A stretch of DNA of 64,000 nt, taken from contig NZ_CP123448.1 in assembly GCF_030177895.1 (NCBI RefSeq), forward strand, positions 186,001 to 250,000. Direction: 5' to 3'. A program made the translations under genes and the position numbers. The notes under the pieces were generated by a model. It was not told the origin of the DNA and ran no database searches. It was given only the letters and a program-made list of their open reading frames with translations. Below, in pieces: positions 15,958 through 25,637 of this stretch. The DNA comes from Kingella negevensis (GTDB taxonomy: Bacteria; Pseudomonadota; Gammaproteobacteria; Burkholderiales; Neisseriaceae). Positions within the stretch are counted from its first letter, which is position 1, and each line of letters starts with the position of its first letter.

Positions 15958-16797
15958 ATGAACCCAATTTGGCAGACCGCCCGATTTCAGCTCGATTTAG
16001 CCACGCCCAAAATAATGGGCATTCTCAACATCACACCAGATTCCTTTTCAGACGGCGGCACATATTCAAGCAGCCTGAAAAGCACCTTGCAACACGCCGA
16101 ACAATTACTAGCAGACGGCGCGGACATTTTAGACATCGGCGGCGAATCCACACGCCCCAACGCCGCGCCCGTGTCGCCCGAAACAGAATGGCAACGCGTG
16201 CAACCTGTGTTAGCCGAAATCGCCAAATGGAACGTGCCAATTAGTTTGGACACGCGCCGCGTTGCCGTGATGCGCTTGGCGTTGGCACACGGTTTCGCAG
16301 ACATCATCAACGATGTGCAAGGCTTAGAAGACGAAGGCTCAGTAGCACTTTTGGCGCAATCATCGGCAGGCGTTTGCGTGATGCACATGAAAGGGCTGCC
16401 TGAAAATATGCAAAACAATCCGAATTATCAAGATGTTGTGCGTGAAGTGGCAGATTATTTGCAGCAACGCGCAGATGTGTGCATTCAGGCTGGCATTGCG
16501 CCTGAACGGATTGTGTTAGACGCAGGTTTTGGCTTTGGTAAGACGCTGTCGCACAATATCGCGCTCATGCAGCATTTGGGCGAACTGGGCAGTAGCCACA
16601 ATCTGCCCCACCTTGTTGGCGTGTCGCGCAAACGCATGATTGGCGAAATCACAGGGCGCGAAAACCCAATGGAACGCGTTTCAGGCAGCGTGGCGGCGGT
16701 GTTGTTTGCAATAGAAAAAGGCGCGAAAATTGTGCGTGTGCATGATGTGCGTGAGACGGTGGACGCGTTGAAAGTGTGGCAAGCGTTGCGTGGATAA
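15958..16797 (+). CDS. folP: Dihydropteroate synthase
   Basis: 279 residues. It condenses p-aminobenzoate with dihydropterin pyrophosphate in folate synthesis and is the sulfonamide target. The family motifs are present: [17 protein letters not shown] (about 18-34), [15 protein letters not shown] (about 58-72) and the later [24 protein letters not shown]. None of the large insertions known from resistant meningococcal alleles is obvious, but I cannot judge point changes. The ribosome site is AAGGAGA. Two in-frame uptake words give SSLKS and LPEN. ribE follows 55 bases later. Confidence 0.94.
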   Translation: MNPIWQTARFQLDLATPKIMGILNITPDSFSDGGTYSSSLKSTLQHAEQLLADGADILDIGGESTRPNAAPVSPETEWQRVQPVLAEIAKWNVPISLDTRRVAVMRLALAHGFADIINDVQGLEDEGSVALLAQSSAGVCVMHMKGLPENMQNNPNYQDVVREVADYLQQRADVCIQAGIAPERIVLDAGFGFGKTLSHNIALMQHLGELGSSHNLPHLVGVSRKRMIGEITGRENPMERVSGSVAAVLFAIEKGAKIVRVHDVRETVDALKVWQALRG

Positions 16798-16852
16798 TGC
16801 AGCCTGAAAACTGCTACAATCTCGTTTCATCATCTATATATAAGGACAAAAA

Positions 16853-17464
16853 ATGTTTACAGGAATCGTGCAAGGCATGGGCAAACTGGTGGCGATTGAG
16901 CAATCCAGCGCAGACTTTCGCAGCCACACCGTAGAACTGCCCGAACACATGGCGAAAGATTTGCAAATTGGCGCGTCTATCGCACACAATGGCTGCTGTC
17001 TGACTATCACGCAAATCAACGGACGAAATGTGCGCTTTGATTTAATGGCAGAAACTTTGGCAAAAACCAATTTAGGCAGCCTGAAAGTGGGCGACAGCGT
17101 GAATTTAGAACGCGCCGCAAAATTTGGCGATGAAATCGGCGGTCATGTGATGAGCGGACACATCATCACGCAAACAGAAATCGTGCGGATTGAGAAATCA
17201 GAACACAATCGCACGCTGTTTTTCAGGCTGCCTGAAAATATTGCGGATTATGTGTTATCCAAAGGCTTTATTGGTTTGGATGGCTGTAGCCTGACGATTG
17301 GTGATGTGGCAAATGGGGAATTTAATGTTCATCTGATTCCCGAAACTTTACAGCGCACCTTGTTTGGTACGCGACAAGTCGGCGATAAAATCAACATGGA
17401 AATTGACGCGCAAACGCAAGCGGTGGTGGATACCGTGAAACGTGTGTTAGCTGCGCAAAAATAG
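16853..17464 (+). CDS. ribE: Riboflavin synthase, alpha subunit
   Basis: 203 residues. It dismutates two lumazines to riboflavin. The duplicated barrel is visible: MFTGIVQGMGKLVAIE and GASIAHNGCCLTIT in the N-half, and GGHVMSGHIITQTEIV with LDGCSLTIGDVANGEFNVHLIPETL in the C-half. No FMN riboswitch is seen in the short leader. The TAG stop (17462-17464) lies inside the terminal repeat of a Correia-type element, so the last residues may be set by that insertion. ribH, its substrate supplier, is at the left edge of the window. Confidence 0.95.
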   Translation: MFTGIVQGMGKLVAIEQSSADFRSHTVELPEHMAKDLQIGASIAHNGCCLTITQINGRNVRFDLMAETLAKTNLGSLKVGDSVNLERAAKFGDEIGGHVMSGHIITQTEIVRIEKSEHNRTLFFRLPENIADYVLSKGFIGLDGCSLTIGDVANGEFNVHLIPETLQRTLFGTRQVGDKINMEIDAQTQAVVDTVKRVLAAQK

Positions 17465-17566
17465 TGAATTAAAATGGTAATGATACTGCGTTGCCAACGT
17501 CCTTATGTGCTACTCGCACACGGCGGACGTTATCGCCTTGTCTCATTTTTATTTTAATTCACTATA
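17461..17566. repeat. Correia-type element (short form, 106 bp)
   Basis: Left end ATAGTGAATTAAAAT and right end ATTTTAATTCACTATA are inverted repeats. The interior (GATACTGCGTTGCCAACG, CACACGGCGGACGTT, GCCTTGTCTCATTTTT) matches the copies at 7899 and 26439. The length fits the internally deleted class of Correia elements known in Neisseria (about 104-108 bp). The left end supplies the ribE stop codon. Confidence 0.88.
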
Positions 17567-17958
17567 AAATGCAGCCTGAAAAACATTTTCAGGCTGCAAA
17601 AAAATACGCAAAAAAAGTGGTGTGGAACAAGTCCACACCGAAACACACACACATCAAGAGGAAAACAATTAAGAAAAACTTAATCTTCAACAGCGGCTAA
17701 TTGCTGCTTTGCTCTGTTGATGTCGCGCATTATGGGAGAATTTAGAATATTCTGCTTTGATATAAGTCAAGAAGTAAAATATTTGGGGAAAATCAGTCAA
17801 TATTTGAACAATTATTTGCGTTAAGTCAAATAGCCCCTCGTTTTTGTAAGGTTTTTCCGAAAAATAATGAATCGTTGCAGCCTGAAAAACAAATCCCAAT
17901 GACGAAAAGCCGCAAAAATGCTAAACTTTGCGGCTATTTTCATTACAAGGAAAACCCC
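17567..17958. other. Intergenic region between ribE and pdxJ
   Basis: About 390 bases with no supported gene. It contains an uptake-word hairpin (17571-17600), a hairpin GGTGTGGA-ACAAG-TCCACACC (17619-17639), AT-rich sequence with two FNR-box-like palindromes (TTGATATAAGTCAA near 17757 and TTGCGTTAAGTCAA near 17817), a lone uptake word, and a hairpin just before pdxJ. The AT content is higher than its surroundings, which may mark a lost gene or a promoter region. Confidence 0.5.
17909..17937 (+). promoter_or_regulatory. Stem-loop in the pdxJ leader
   Basis: AGCCGCAAA pairs with TTTGCGGCT around ten bases, followed by ATTTTCATT, 22 bases before the pdxJ ATG. It resembles a weak intrinsic terminator and may attenuate pdxJ. 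Confidence 0.45.
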
Positions 17959-18690
17959 ATGTTGTTAGGCGTGAACATCGACCACGTAGCCACACTACGC
18001 AACGCGCGTGGCGTGAACTACCCCAGCCCATTAGAAGCCGCATTAACTGCCGAAACTTATGGCGCAGACTTGATTACCTTACATTTGCGCGAAGACCGCC
18101 GCCACATCAAAGATGAAGACGTGTTCGCCATCAAACAAGCCATCAAAACACGCCTAAACCTAGAAATGGCGATGACCGAAGAAATGCTGGCAAACGCATT
18201 AAAAGTGCAGCCTGAAGATGTGTGTATCGTGCCAGAAAAACGCGAAGAAATCACCACAGAAGGCGGCTTGGAAGTGATTGGGCAATTAGAAAAAGTGTGC
18301 CATTACACCGAAAAATTACACGCCGCAGGCATTCGCGTATCCCTGTTTATCGCGCCCGATTTAGCGCAAATTCAGGCTGCGTATGACGCAGGCGCGCGCG
18401 TGATTGAATTGCACACAGGCGCGTATGCAGATGCCGAAACCCCAGTCATTCGCGCACAAGAATTGCAACGCATTCAGGCTGCCGCAGAATTTGCCGCCAA
18501 CTTAGGCATCACCGTAAACGCAGGACACGGCTTAACCATTCACAACGTTGCGCCGATTGCCCAAATTCCCCAAATCGTAGAATTAAATATCGGACATTCC
18601 ATCATCGCGCAAGCCGTGTTTTTAGGTTTGCCAGAAGCCATTCACCAAATGAAAAACGCCATGTATCGCGCGCGTTTTCAGGCAGCCTGA
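17959..18690 (+). CDS. pdxJ: Pyridoxine 5'-phosphate synthase
   Basis: 243 residues from the ATG at 17959, chosen because CAAGGAAAACCCC precedes it; an upstream in-frame start would run through a hairpin and an uptake word. PdxJ makes PNP from 1-deoxyxylulose 5-phosphate and aminoacetone phosphate. Diagnostic stretches: [56 protein letters not shown] and [12 protein letters not shown]. The stop codon TGA is part of an overlapping uptake word and the last residues (RFQAA) are encoded by it. acpS follows at 15 bases; pdxJ-acpS is a conserved pair. Confidence 0.95.
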   Translation: MLLGVNIDHVATLRNARGVNYPSPLEAALTAETYGADLITLHLREDRRHIKDEDVFAIKQAIKTRLNLEMAMTEEMLANALKVQPEDVCIVPEKREEITTEGGLEVIGQLEKVCHYTEKLHAAGIRVSLFIAPDLAQIQAAYDAGARVIELHTGAYADAETPVIRAQELQRIQAAAEFAANLGITVNAGHGLTIHNVAPIAQIPQIVELNIGHSIIAQAVFLGLPEAIHQMKNAMYRARFQAA

Positions 18691-18705
18691 AAATAGGAAA
18701 CGCCC

Positions 18706-19086
18706 ATGATTTATGGCATTGGAACGGATATTTTAACCATTCAACGCATTGAAGCAATGTATAAAAAACACGGCGAAGTATTGCCACGCCGCTTACTCAG
18801 CCATATTGAGCAACACGAATTTGCTACTTGCCCAAACGCCGCCAATTTTTTAGCGAAACGATTTGCTGCAAAAGAAGCATTTGCCAAAGCCGTTGGCACA
18901 GGCATTCGTGAACCCGTGAGCTTTCGCAACATCAGCGTGGGGCATAACGATTTGGGGAAACCCGAATTTGTGTGCGAAACCGAGTTGAAAAATTGGTTGG
19001 CAAAACAAGGCATTGAGCGTGTTCATTTGAGCTTGAGTGATGACAGCAATCAGGTGGTTGCGTTTGCCGTTGCTGAGCGTATTTAA
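18706..19086 (+). CDS. acpS: Holo-[acyl-carrier-protein] synthase
   Basis: 126 residues, usual length. It transfers phosphopantetheine from CoA to ACP. MIYGIGTDILTIQRIE carries the Mg-binding Asp of the IGxDI motif, and FLAKRFAAKEAFAKAVGTG is the second signature with the catalytic Glu region (AAKEAF). LSLSDDSNQVVAFAV forms the C-terminal strand. It follows pdxJ closely with ATAGGAAACGCCC as ribosome site, so the two are probably co-transcribed. An uptake-word hairpin terminates it. Confidence 0.95.
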   Translation: MIYGIGTDILTIQRIEAMYKKHGEVLPRRLLSHIEQHEFATCPNAANFLAKRFAAKEAFAKAVGTGIREPVSFRNISVGHNDLGKPEFVCETELKNWLAKQGIERVHLSLSDDSNQVVAFAVAERI

Positions 19087-19091
19087 TTTAT

Positions 19092-19128
19092 AACGCAGCC
19101 TGAAAACGTTTTCAGGCTGCAATCTTTA
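19092..19128. terminator. Uptake-word hairpin terminator after acpS
   Basis: AACGCAGCCTGAAAACG is followed by CGTTTTCAGGCTGC; the two pair and end the pdxJ-acpS transcript. Confidence 0.7.
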
Positions 19129-19149
19129 ATTTATTTTTAAGATAACATT

Positions 19150-20988
19150 ATGTTTCATACTATTGAAAAGCATCGTAACTTAGCCCAAGTGATTATGGGT
19201 TTGATTGGTATTTCATTTATGGCATTTGGTGTCGCAGGCTACCAAACCGCCGCAGATAACAATTTCATTGTGAAAATTGGCGATGAACCCGTAACCCGTT
19301 TTGATTTAGACAACGCCGTTCGTAATGTAGAAGCATCAGGCGGACAAGCAGACCGCAACGCTGTGTTCAAATCACTGGTGCAACGCGCATATCTGCTAGA
19401 GGGTGCGAAGCAAATGGGCATCGTGATTTCAGACGACCAAATCAAACAAATCGTGGTAGATACGCCGCAATTTCATGGCGCAGACGGCAAGTTTGACCCA
19501 ACTTTATTCCAACAATATTTGGAAAACATACACTTAACTGAAAAAGCGTTCATGGAAGAGCAACGCCGCAATATGCAAACGATGACCGTTTTGCGTATGT
19601 TAAACAACAACGTAGCGGCAGATTCGCAAGCCATGCAAATTTTGCGCGCCACAATCGCACCGCGTACTATTCGCACCAGTGAAGTAAATTTGGCGCAATT
19701 TGTCAGCCAAGTGAAAATCTCTGACGCAGAGCTGAAGAAGTTTTACGAAGCGAATAAGAAAAATTATTTGCAACAGCAAGGCGTGAAATTTGAATACGTT
19801 ACCCTGTCTAGCAAAGATTTGGCGGCAAAACAAAGCGTTACCGATGAAGAAGTGAAAAAAGCGTTTGATGAAAACCAAAGCAGCCTGAAAACAAAACGCA
19901 CAATTGCACATATTTTAATTGCTGCGCCAAAATCTGCAGACGCAGCCACTCGCGCCAAAGCGAAAGAGCAGGCTGAAAAAGTGGCAGCAGAAGCCAAAGC
20001 CAATCCAGCGCAATTTGCTGAATTAGCGAAAAAATATTCGCAAGATGTGGGCAGTGCGGCAAATGGCGGTAAATTGGGTTCATTCGCGCAAGACGGCAGC
20101 GTGGGCAGTAAAGCAGTGGAAGACGCGGCGTTTGCGCTGGAAAAAGGCGCAGTGAGTGGCGTGGTAGAAAGCGATTATGGCTACCATATTGTTCGCGTAA
20201 CCGATATTGCGGGCGCGGATTTTGAGTCGCAAAAAGAAACCTTGCGCCAAAGTTTGCAAGAGAAAAAAGCGCAAGCTGCGTTGAATGCATTGCGTGAGAA
20301 TTTCGAGCAAGAAGCGTTCAATTCGCCTGGCGCGTTGAAACCTGCGGCGGATAAATTGGGCGTTACGCTCAATACCCAATCTGAATGGCTGACGAAAGTG
20401 AACGCAGACAGCCTGAAAGTGCCAAAACCTGTGGTGGACGCGTTGTTTAGCGATGAAGTGTTTGCGAAAAAGCACAATTCTGAAGCGATTAACGTGAACG
20501 GTGTGATTTGGTTTGTTCGTGCTACAGAAACGCGCCCTGAAAGCACTTTGCCGTTTGAGCAAGTGAAAGCGCAAGTGCAAGATGAATTTGTGAAATCGGA
20601 AAGCATGCGTTTGGCGAAAGAATACGCAGCGAAATTGGTGGCGGATTTGCAAGCAGGTAAATCGCTGACAATGGCTTGGTCGCCAGCGCAAGAAGTTGTG
20701 CCTGCACAAGCGCGCGCAACGCTGCCTGAAAACGTCTATGCGGCGTTGATGAAAGCGAATCCGAAAGGTGGCAAAGCGGCGTATATCGTGGCGGAAATGC
20801 CAAATGCGCCGAGCATTGTGGAAGTGCAAACGATTAAAACGCCTGAAAACAATCCTGAAGCGTTAGCAAGTGCGAAACAAGTGTTGGCGCAAATGCAAGG
20901 CGATGCGTTGGTGGAAGATTATGTGCAAATGTTGCAAAAATCGATTCCGACTAAGCAAGGCGCAGAACAGGTTTCTGACGGCGAGTAA
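19150..20988 (+). CDS. ppiD: Periplasmic peptidyl-prolyl isomerase PpiD / SurA-N domain chaperone
   Basis: 612 residues. An N-terminal membrane anchor (about 12-34, LAQVIMGLIGISFMAFGVAGY) leaves the bulk in the periplasm, as in PpiD. A SurA-N-like chaperone region covers about 40-200, followed by one parvulin domain at about 245-350 (KRTIAHILIA, FAELAKKYSQDVGSAANGGKLGSF, VVESDYGYHIVRVTDI). The C-terminal region is helical and Lys/Glu-rich. PpiD helps outer-membrane and secreted proteins leaving the Sec translocon. Several in-frame uptake words are read as SSLK, SLK and LPEN. Confidence 0.93.
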   Translation: MFHTIEKHRNLAQVIMGLIGISFMAFGVAGYQTAADNNFIVKIGDEPVTRFDLDNAVRNVEASGGQADRNAVFKSLVQRAYLLEGAKQMGIVISDDQIKQIVVDTPQFHGADGKFDPTLFQQYLENIHLTEKAFMEEQRRNMQTMTVLRMLNNNVAADSQAMQILRATIAPRTIRTSEVNLAQFVSQVKISDAELKKFYEANKKNYLQQQGVKFEYVTLSSKDLAAKQSVTDEEVKKAFDENQSSLKTKRTIAHILIAAPKSADAATRAKAKEQAEKVAAEAKANPAQFAELAKKYSQDVGSAANGGKLGSFAQDGSVGSKAVEDAAFALEKGAVSGVVESDYGYHIVRVTDIAGADFESQKETLRQSLQEKKAQAALNALRENFEQEAFNSPGALKPAADKLGVTLNTQSEWLTKVNADSLKVPKPVVDALFSDEVFAKKHNSEAINVNGVIWFVRATETRPESTLPFEQVKAQVQDEFVKSESMRLAKEYAAKLVADLQAGKSLTMAWSPAQEVVPAQARATLPENVYAALMKANPKGGKAAYIVAEMPNAPSIVEVQTIKTPENNPEALASAKQVLAQMQGDALVEDYVQMLQKSIPTKQGAEQVSDGE

Positions 20989-21085
20989 ATAGGTCTATAA
21001 TTCGAGCTGCTTGGTTTTCAGGCAGCCTGAATTTATTTTTGCAGCCTGAAAAATTTTGAATTTGATTTTTTGAAAACTTGAACGC

Positions 21086-21153
21086 GTAGGTTGGATACTT
21101 GTATCCGACAATCATGTATTGACAAGCATGTTGGATTCAAGAATCCAACCTAC
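21086..21153. repeat. REP-like inverted pair (BIME-like), copy 3
   Basis: Left arm GTAG plus GTTGGATAC-TT-GTATCCGAC; right arm GTTGGATTC-AA-GAATCCAAC plus CTAC in opposite orientation. It lies between ppiD and panC, 30 bases before the panC start. Confidence 0.8.
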
Positions 21154-21186
21154 GGGGTTCACAAAAAATCGCAGAGAAAGTAAAAA

Positions 21187-22020
21187 ATGAAAATTATTCA
21201 TACAATTAAAGAATTACGCGAATGGCGTGCTGGTGTCAGTTCGGTGGCGTTTGTGCCAACTATGGGCAATTTACACGCAGGGCATTTGGCTTTGGTGAAA
21301 CAAGCGAAACAAGAAGCGGAAAACGTGGTGGTGAGCATCTTTGTGAACCGCTTGCAGTTCGGTCAAGGCGAAGATTTTGACAAATATCCGCGCACTTTGG
21401 AACAAGACGCAGCGAAACTGAAAGAAGCTGGCGTGGCGGTGGTGTTTGCGCCTGATGAAGCGGAGTTGTATCCGCATGTTTCTCAAGATTACCAAGTTGA
21501 GCCGCCGCATTTGCAAAATGAATTGTGCGGCGTGTTCCGCCCAGGTCATTTCCGTGGCGTGGCGACTGTGGTGGCTAAATTGTTCAATATTGTGCAAGCA
21601 AACGTGGCGTGTTTTGGCAAAAAAGATTATCAGCAACTGACGATTATCCAAGGCATGGTGGCTGATTTGAATATGCCGATTAAGATTGTGCCTGTGGATA
21701 CAGGTCGCGCGGAAGATGGTTTGGCGTTGTCTAGCCGCAATCAGTATTTGAGCGAAGCGGAACGCGCTGAAGCACCGCGTTTGTATCGTGTGCTGACTGA
21801 GTTGGCGAACAAAGTGAAATCGGGCGACCATGATTATGTGGCGCATGAACAGGCGGCGCGCAAGGAATTGGAAGTGCATGGCTGGGTGGTGGATTATGTG
21901 GAAATCCGTGAAGCCAGCAGCCTGAATGTGGCGCGTGTTGGCGACCATGATTTGGTGGTTTTAGCGGCAGCGCGTTTGGGTAGTACGCGGTTAATTGATA
22001 ATTTGGAATTTGCAGCCTGA
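21187..22020 (+). CDS. panC: Pantothenate synthetase
   Basis: 277 residues. It joins pantoate and beta-alanine with ATP. Motifs: [16 protein letters not shown] with the HxGH nucleotide-binding pair (about 25-40), [38 protein letters not shown] and [12 protein letters not shown] with the KMSKS-like SSRN. Some relatives read NPLQFG where this has NRLQFG. The TGA stop is the middle of an uptake word. panB is 7 kb away on the other strand, so the pathway is split. Confidence 0.94.
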   Translation: MKIIHTIKELREWRAGVSSVAFVPTMGNLHAGHLALVKQAKQEAENVVVSIFVNRLQFGQGEDFDKYPRTLEQDAAKLKEAGVAVVFAPDEAELYPHVSQDYQVEPPHLQNELCGVFRPGHFRGVATVVAKLFNIVQANVACFGKKDYQQLTIIQGMVADLNMPIKIVPVDTGRAEDGLALSSRNQYLSEAERAEAPRLYRVLTELANKVKSGDHDYVAHEQAARKELEVHGWVVDYVEIREASSLNVARVGDHDLVVLAAARLGSTRLIDNLEFAA

Positions 22021-22068
22021 AAAAAAATCCCTTGTTTCTTGTAAACAAGGGATTTTTTTCAGGCTGCT
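22019..22068. terminator. Bidirectional intrinsic terminator, panC / rpe
   Basis: AAAAAAATCCCTTGTTT pairs with AAACAAGGGATTTTTTT, with four bases between; uptake words flank it on both sides and extend the stem. It serves both convergent genes. Confidence 0.88.
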
Positions 22069-22739
22069 TTTGCTAACTCAGCACGCATTTCTTGAATCAC
22101 ACGCGCATAATCATCAGCATTAAAAATCGCCGAACCTGCCACAAACGTATCCGCGCCAGCCGCAGCCACTTCGCCAATATTGCTGGTTTTCACCCCACCG
22201 TCCACTTCCAAAGCGATGCGGCGACCGCTTTGTACTTGATATTTGTCCAACAAAGCGCGAGTGCGGCGGATTTTTTCCAACGTGTGCGGAATGAAACTTT
22301 GTCCGCCAAACCCTGGGTTTACCGACATCAACAAAACCATATCCAATTTGTCCAACACGTCTTCCAAAACGTAAATGGGCGTGGCGGGGTTCAATACCAA
22401 ACCTGCCTGTTTACCTGCATCTTTAATCAGCGACAAACTGCGGTGAACGTGGCGGCTGGCTTCTGGGTGAAACGTGATGATGTCCGCGCCCGCTTTTGCG
22501 AATTGGTTAATCATCTCGTCCACAGGTTCAACCATCAAATGCACGTCAATCGGAATGCTGCAATGTGGTCGCAACGCCGCACAAATCATCGGTCCAAATG
22601 TGAGATTTGGCACATAATGGTTGTCCATCACGTCAAAATGCAATAAGTCTGCGCCTGCCGCCGCTACATTGCGGACTTCTTCGCCCAAACGGGCAAAATC
22701 AGCAGAAAGAATGCTGGGGGCAATTCGGTAAGTGGTCAT
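22059..22739 (-). CDS. rpe: Ribulose-phosphate 3-epimerase
   Basis: 226 residues, a TIM barrel that interconverts ribulose 5-phosphate and xylulose 5-phosphate. Diagnostic stretches: [36 protein letters not shown] (metal-binding His and Asp), [31 protein letters not shown] and [31 protein letters not shown]. The start ATG follows AAGGAGAAAATC. It is convergent with panC and shares a terminator; the C-terminal KAA overlaps an uptake word. Confidence 0.95.
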   Translation of the reverse strand: MTTYRIAPSILSADFARLGEEVRNVAAAGADLLHFDVMDNHYVPNLTFGPMICAALRPHCSIPIDVHLMVEPVDEMINQFAKAGADIITFHPEASRHVHRSLSLIKDAGKQAGLVLNPATPIYVLEDVLDKLDMVLLMSVNPGFGGQSFIPHTLEKIRRTRALLDKYQVQSGRRIALEVDGGVKTSNIGEVAAAGADTFVAGSAIFNADDYARVIQEMRAELAKAA

Positions 22740-22821
22740 GATTTTCTCCTTATGAAATGTAAAAATTTAAGCATATTCCCTTTACTCTGTTTTATCAATA
22801 GGCAGCCTGAAGTCTTTATTT

Positions 22822-22827
22822 TATAAT
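22822..22827 (+). promoter_or_regulatory. Candidate -10 box for ttcA
   Basis: A perfect TATAAT lies 32 bases before the ttcA ATG, downstream of an uptake word. The -35 region is not clear, so this is a suggestion only. Confidence 0.4.
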
Positions 22828-22858
22828 CGCGCGTTTACTTTTTTATTTGAATACAACC

Positions 22859-23812
22859 ATGTCTAAAAAAACAAAAACGGAACTTGAAAATAACAAATTG
22901 AACAAACGTCTGCGCCATGCGGTAGGCGATGCGATTAACGATTTCAACATGATTGAAAATGGCGACAAAATCATGGTTTGCTTGTCGGGTGGTAAAGACA
23001 GCTACGCGCTGTTGGATATTTTGCGCCAACTGCAAGCGTCTGCGCCGATTGAGTTTGAATTGGTGGCGGTGAATCTTGACCAAAAGCAACCTGGTTTCCC
23101 AGAGCATGTGTTGCCTGAATATTTAACCAGCATTGGCGTACCGTTCAAAATCGTGGAAGAGGATACTTATTCAACCGTGAAACGCGTGTTGGACGAAGGC
23201 AAAACGACTTGTTCTCTGTGTAGCCGTTTGCGTCGTGGCATTTTGTATCGCACGGCGAAAGAGTTGGGTTGCACGAAAATTGCGCTCGGTCATCATCGCG
23301 ATGATATTTTGGCGACGATGTTTCTGAATATGTTTTACGGTGGCAAATTGAAAGCGATGCCGCCGAAATTGGTGTCGGATAATGGCGAGCATATTGTGAT
23401 TCGTCCGCTGGCGTATGTGAAAGAGAAAGATTTGATTAAATACGCGGAATTGAAAGAATTTCCAATTATTCCGTGCAATTTGTGCGGTTCGCAGCCGAAT
23501 TTGCAGCGTCAAGTGATTGGCGATATGCTGAAAGATTGGGATAAACGTTTCCCAGGTCGCATTGAATCGATGTTTTCAGCGTTACAAAATGTTGTGCCGT
23601 CTCATTTGGTGGATACGGAATTGTTTGATTTTGTTGGCTTGGAACGCGGTCAGAATTTGAAACACGGCGGCGATTTGGCGTTTGACAGTGAAACGGTTTC
23701 ATTTAATGCGCCGTGTGATGAAGATGATGAAACGCCAACGCAGCCTGAAAAAGCTGAGAAAAAAGTGATTAATATTTTGGCGAGTAAACCGAAAACGAGT
23801 TGCGGTGGCTAA
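22859..23812 (+). CDS. ttcA: tRNA 2-thiocytidine(32) synthetase TtcA
   Basis: 317 residues from the ATG at 22859; an upstream TTG is less likely. TtcA thiolates C32 of certain tRNAs using an Fe-S cluster. The PP-loop is [17 protein letters not shown] (about 40-56). Two CxxC motifs, [10 protein letters not shown] (about 119) and [13 protein letters not shown] (about 207), supply cluster and sulfur chemistry ligands. [19 protein letters not shown] is typical. The Glu/Pro-rich tail contains an uptake word read as QPEK, absent from the core fold. Confidence 0.95.
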   Translation: MSKKTKTELENNKLNKRLRHAVGDAINDFNMIENGDKIMVCLSGGKDSYALLDILRQLQASAPIEFELVAVNLDQKQPGFPEHVLPEYLTSIGVPFKIVEEDTYSTVKRVLDEGKTTCSLCSRLRRGILYRTAKELGCTKIALGHHRDDILATMFLNMFYGGKLKAMPPKLVSDNGEHIVIRPLAYVKEKDLIKYAELKEFPIIPCNLCGSQPNLQRQVIGDMLKDWDKRFPGRIESMFSALQNVVPSHLVDTELFDFVGLERGQNLKHGGDLAFDSETVSFNAPCDEDDETPTQPEKAEKKVINILASKPKTSCGG

Positions 23813-23814
23813 AT

Positions 23815-23872
23815 AATTTTTCAGGCAGCCTGAAAAAGTGTGCAGGCTGCCTGAAAATATGTAAACACACTT
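23815..23872. terminator. Cluster of inverted uptake words after ttcA
   Basis: Two overlapping inverted copies (TTTCAGGCAGCCTGAAA and CAGGCTGCCTGAAA) lie within 45 bases and can pair within and between themselves. It is probably the ttcA terminator. Confidence 0.6.
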
Positions 23873-23925
23873 AATTTTTTAAACCGTAGTATGTGCAATT
23901 TGCACCTGCTCGCTGCCTGAAAATT

Positions 23926-23993
23926 GTAGGTCAGGCTGGTAGCCCGACAAATCGCGAAAACTTGCTAATGTCGGGCAAGCCTGCCCGACCTAC
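23926..23993. repeat. REP-like inverted pair (BIME-like), GGCT/AGCC subtype, copy 4
   Basis: Left arm GTAGGTCAGGCTGGTAGCCC; right arm reads TCGGGCAAGCCTGCCCGACCTAC with parts GTCGGGCA and TGCCCGAC pairing. The layout (GTAG foot, inverted pair) is the same as the GGAT type, but the inner palindromes differ. It lies between ttcA and der. Confidence 0.7.
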
Positions 23994-24029
23994 CTTTCAG
24001 GCAGCCTGAAACAGAAAGACTAAAAAAAC

Positions 24030-25499
24030 ATGAAACCCACAATCGCCCTAGTCGGTAGACCAAACGTAGGAAAATCTACCTTATTCAACCGCTTAACCAA
24101 AACCAAAGACGCGCTTGTTCACGATTTACCAGGCTTGACACGCGACCGCCATTACGGACATGGCAAAGTCGGCAGCAAACCGTATCTTGTTGTGGATACA
24201 GGCGGTTTTGAGCCAGTTGTGGATAGTGGCATTTTGCATGAAATGGCAAAACAAACGCTGCAAGCCGTTGATGAAGCGGACGCGGTCATTTTCTTGGTAG
24301 ATGCGCGTACTGGCTTGACTCCGCAGGATAAAATCATCGCCGACCGTTTGCGCCAATCGCCGCGCCCTGTGTTTTTGGCGGTGAATAAAGGCGAAGGCGG
24401 TAACCGTCCTGTTTTGGCGGCGGAATTTTACGAATTGGCGTTGGGCGAGCCGTATGTGATTTCGGGGGCGCATGGCGACGGCGTGTACTATCTAATTGAA
24501 GATGTGCTGGAAAATTTCCCTGATGCGAGTGATGAAGAGCCTGAAAACAAACACCCTGTTTTTGCTGTGATTGGTCGTCCGAATGTCGGCAAATCCACGC
24601 TGGTCAATGCGATTTTGGGCGAAGAGCGCGTGATTGCGTTTGATATGGCTGGCACGACGCGCGACAGTATTCACATTGATTTTGAACGCGATAATAAGCC
24701 GTTTACGATTATTGATACGGCTGGTGTGCGTCGCCGCGGTAAGGTTGATGAAGCGGTAGAAAAATTCTCTGTTATCAAGGCGATGCAAGCGGTGGAGGCG
24801 GCGAATGTGGCTGTTTTGGTGTTGGACGCGCAACAGGATATTGCTGACCAAGATGCGACGATTGCGGGTTTTGCATTGGAAGCTGGGCGTGCGCTCGTGA
24901 TTGCCGTGAACAAATGGGACGGCATTTCCGATGAACGCCGCGAGCAAGTAAAACGCGATATTGCACGGAAATTGTATTTCCTTGATTTTGCGAAACTTCA
25001 TTTTATTTCTGCGTTGAAAGAAAAGGGTATTGACGGTTTGTTTGACAGTATTCAGGCTGCCTATAATGCGGCGTTTATCAAAATGCCAACACCGAAAATC
25101 ACGCGCGTATTGCAAAGCGCAGTGGAACGCCAACAGCCACCGCGCGCTGGTTTGGTGCGCCCGAAAATGCGTTACGCGCACCAAGGCGGCAGCAATCCGC
25201 CTGTGATTGTGATTCACGGCAATTCCTTGCACGCGATTGGCGACAGCTACACGCGCTATCTGACGCAGACGTTCCGTAAGGCGTTTAATTTGCAGGGTAC
25301 GCCGTTGCGGATTCAATATAATGTGTCGGAGAATCCGTATGATGAAGTGGCGGAACAAACGAAGAATAAACCGTTGCGTCGTGTGTCGTTGAGTAATCGG
25401 ATTGCAAAACGTGAAAATCGTAAAGATGAAAAAGCGCGGAATAGTGGCGGTAAAACGAAAAAACGCCAAGTGAGCGCGAAGAAGTCGCATAGTAAATAA
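24030..25499 (+). CDS. der: Ribosome-associated double GTPase Der (EngA)
   Basis: 489 residues. Two tandem GTPase domains act in 50S subunit assembly. Domain 1: [14 protein letters not shown] (8-21), DTGGFEP, and NKGEG in place of the usual NKxD. Domain 2: [14 protein letters not shown] (about 182-195), [11 protein letters not shown] and NKWDGIS. The C-terminal KH-like domain covers about 355-440 ([22 protein letters not shown]). A Lys/Arg-rich tail follows, common in betaproteobacteria. An uptake word near residue 171 gives EPEN. An uptake-word hairpin ends the gene. Confidence 0.95.
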   Translation: MKPTIALVGRPNVGKSTLFNRLTKTKDALVHDLPGLTRDRHYGHGKVGSKPYLVVDTGGFEPVVDSGILHEMAKQTLQAVDEADAVIFLVDARTGLTPQDKIIADRLRQSPRPVFLAVNKGEGGNRPVLAAEFYELALGEPYVISGAHGDGVYYLIEDVLENFPDASDEEPENKHPVFAVIGRPNVGKSTLVNAILGEERVIAFDMAGTTRDSIHIDFERDNKPFTIIDTAGVRRRGKVDEAVEKFSVIKAMQAVEAANVAVLVLDAQQDIADQDATIAGFALEAGRALVIAVNKWDGISDERREQVKRDIARKLYFLDFAKLHFISALKEKGIDGLFDSIQAAYNAAFIKMPTPKITRVLQSAVERQQPPRAGLVRPKMRYAHQGGSNPPVIVIHGNSLHAIGDSYTRYLTQTFRKAFNLQGTPLRIQYNVSENPYDEVAEQTKNKPLRRVSLSNRIAKRENRKDEKARNSGGKTKKRQVSAKKSHSK

Positions 25500-25506
25500 C
25501 GATTAA

Positions 25507-25556
25507 AAGGCAGCCTGAAAATGTGTGAAATATGTTTTCAGGCTGCCTTTAATATC
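25507..25556. terminator. Uptake-word hairpin terminator after der
   Basis: AAAAGGCAGCCTGAAAA pairs with TTTTCAGGCTGCCTTT around a 14-base loop. Confidence 0.7.
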
Positions 25557-25637
25557 TTTGAGAAAAAATAAGGGGCTGTCCTAGATAACTAGGGAAATTC
25601 AAATTATAGTGGATTAAGAACCTGTATTCACAAACAA

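Noticed and set aside
16853..16853. FMN riboswitch upstream of ribE
   Set aside because: The gap to folP is only 55 bases and lacks any conserved RFN element sequence.
17491..17700. A 69-codon open frame on the + strand between ribE and pdxJ
   Set aside because: It is composed of Correia-element and uptake-word sequence, has no ribosome site and no protein-like pattern.
17687..17899. A 70-codon minus-strand frame in the same gap
   Set aside because: No ribosome site, starts inside an uptake word, and AT-rich random composition.
23885..23910. GTAGTATGTGCAATTTGCAC as a further REP-like arm before copy 4
   Set aside because: It has a GTAG foot and a small palindrome, but the stem is short and no partner or second copy was found.
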